DNA of 6,397 nucleotides from an uncultured bacterium (lineage in GTDB: Bacteria > Cyanobacteriota > Vampirovibrionia > Gastranaerophilales > Gastranaerophilaceae). Where the stretch lies: positions 4,447 to 10,843 of the forward strand of contig CAPYQR010000035.1 in NCBI GenBank assembly GCA_948742005.1, written 5' to 3'. The notes below the pieces were generated by a model. The model had not been told where the DNA came from. It made no database searches and saw only the letters and a list, made by a program, of their open reading frames with translations. Numbering within the stretch: position 1 is the first letter of the stretch; each line of letters starts with the position of its first letter. The translations under genes were made by a program, and so were the position numbers. Shown here one piece after another: positions 5,861 through 6,397 of the stretch.

Positions 5861-6397
5861 TTGCTTAATCGATTTAAGGCAGAGAAAACTCAGACAAATC
5901 TGGATTTATTGCCGGACGGTATTTTTGTTTTAGAACAAGACGGGAGAATTATTGACGTTAATTTAAGGGTTTTAGAAATTTATAACCTTAAAAAATTTGA
6001 CATTGTCGGGAAATATTTCTCTGATTTCGTTGAAAACGGAACAAGGATGCTTAATGATATTCTTCAAGATTCCTGTGCAAGACAGATTAAATCAATTCCA
6101 AAAGGAAAAGATGATAAATCCTCTCTGCTTGAGATTACGGTTAACAGAAATCCCGAATCAGATAAGGTCTATGTTTGCGCGCGTAATGTTACAGCTTATA
6201 AAAAAGAACACAAGACAATTATTGAAAAATATGAAACCGCCCAAAAAATAATAGATGGCAAAAACGACTTCTTGCTTGATTCTTCGGGAAATATTTTATC
6301 TTCTCTTGTAACAATAAGCGGTTTTTCAAGAGCATTGCTTGATGGAATCGGCGGAGAATTAAGCGAAAAGCAGAAAAAATATTTAAATATCATAAAC
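5861..6397 (+). CDS. PAS/HisKA-type sensor kinase lacking the H-box histidine, 3'-truncated by the window
   Basis: N-terminal 179 residues of a sensor-kinase-like protein; the frame is open to the last base, so the ATP-binding domain, if any, lies outside. It starts at TTG, with AAAGGTG 8 bases upstream. Residues about 10-113 form a PAS domain: LLPDGIFVLEQDGRIIDVN (16-34), then a GKYFSDF stretch, ending in VCARNVTAYKKEH (105-117). A helix leads to a HisKA-like dimerisation segment (134-179): KNDFLLDSSGNILSSL (134-149), ISGFSRALLDG, LSEKQKKYLNIIN. Aligned to the usual FLANMSHELRTPL, the phospho-accepting His is Gly143, and the following Glu, Arg and Pro are also changed, while the flanking FL and GFS...LLDG residues are kept. 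No membrane segment is visible, so it is probably cytosolic. Without His it cannot autophosphorylate in the standard way; it may be a pseudokinase, a scaffold, or phosphorylate something else. It is divergent from the STAS-like gene. Confidence 0.85.
   Translation, partial: MLNRFKAEKTQTNLDLLPDGIFVLEQDGRIIDVNLRVLEIYNLKKFDIVGKYFSDFVENGTRMLNDILQDSCARQIKSIPKGKDDKSSLLEITVNRNPESDKVYVCARNVTAYKKEHKTIIEKYETAQKIIDGKNDFLLDSSGNILSSLVTISGFSRALLDGIGGELSEKQKKYLNIIN

Noticed and set aside
5997..6393. Frames at 5997-6251 (+) and 6196-6393 (-) over the sensor kinase
   Set aside because: The PAS/HisKA frame from 5861 is clearly the coding one; these are its out-of-frame and antisense shadows.
1..6397. tRNA, rRNA, CRISPR array, insertion sequence or riboswitch
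   Set aside because: No repeat-spacer pattern, cloverleaf with conserved TTC loop, transposase frame or long structured leader was seen on either strand; intergenic regions are at most about 140 bases.

Overview
The window is AT-rich (by eye about one third G+C), uses the standard code, and holds seven genes packed on both strands. Three are recognisable housekeeping genes: a 5'-truncated glgC, der (engA) and plsY. The rest are lineage-type proteins of uncertain function. The best guess for the source is a gut-type non-photosynthetic cyanobacterial relative (Vampirovibrionia/Melainabacteria, Gastranaerophilales-like). The PlsY carries the cyanobacterial-style variants GSGSTGATN and GGKSVAS instead of GSGNxGATN and GGKGVAT. 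One unknown protein has a short N-terminal leader ending in ITFKG, a pattern I recall from predicted proteins of that group. This assignment is inference, not proof.

Layout. Bases 1-1176 (+) are glgC without its first codons. It meets, tail to tail with a 4-bp overlap, an uncharacterised gene on the minus strand (1173-2460). That gene is split into two overlapping reading frames at a run of nine A; loss of one A would fuse them into a single 428-residue protein with a nucleotidyltransferase-like signature. A 116-bp divergent intergenic region follows, with a promoter whose -10 box lies only 6 bases from the der start codon, so der may be made from a leaderless mRNA. der (2577-3905) and plsY (3934-4533) form a probable two-gene operon. 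Converging on plsY is a secreted or envelope protein with a glycine-zipper segment (4547-5248, minus).

The last part is a divergent pair. A 110-residue STAS-like protein (5390-5722, minus) and the N-terminal half of a PAS/HisKA-type sensor kinase (5861 to the window end, plus) are transcribed away from each other out of a 138-bp region with a readable promoter on each strand. The kinase H-box has Gly where the phospho-accepting His should be, and the STAS-like protein keeps the Ser but not the Asp of the usual D-S pair. Together they could be an unusual signalling pair, and this is the part of the window most worth following up.

The housekeeping genes serve glycogen synthesis (GlgC), ribosome assembly (Der) and the first acylation step of phospholipid synthesis (PlsY). 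I saw no tRNA, rRNA, CRISPR array, insertion sequence or convincing intrinsic terminator.
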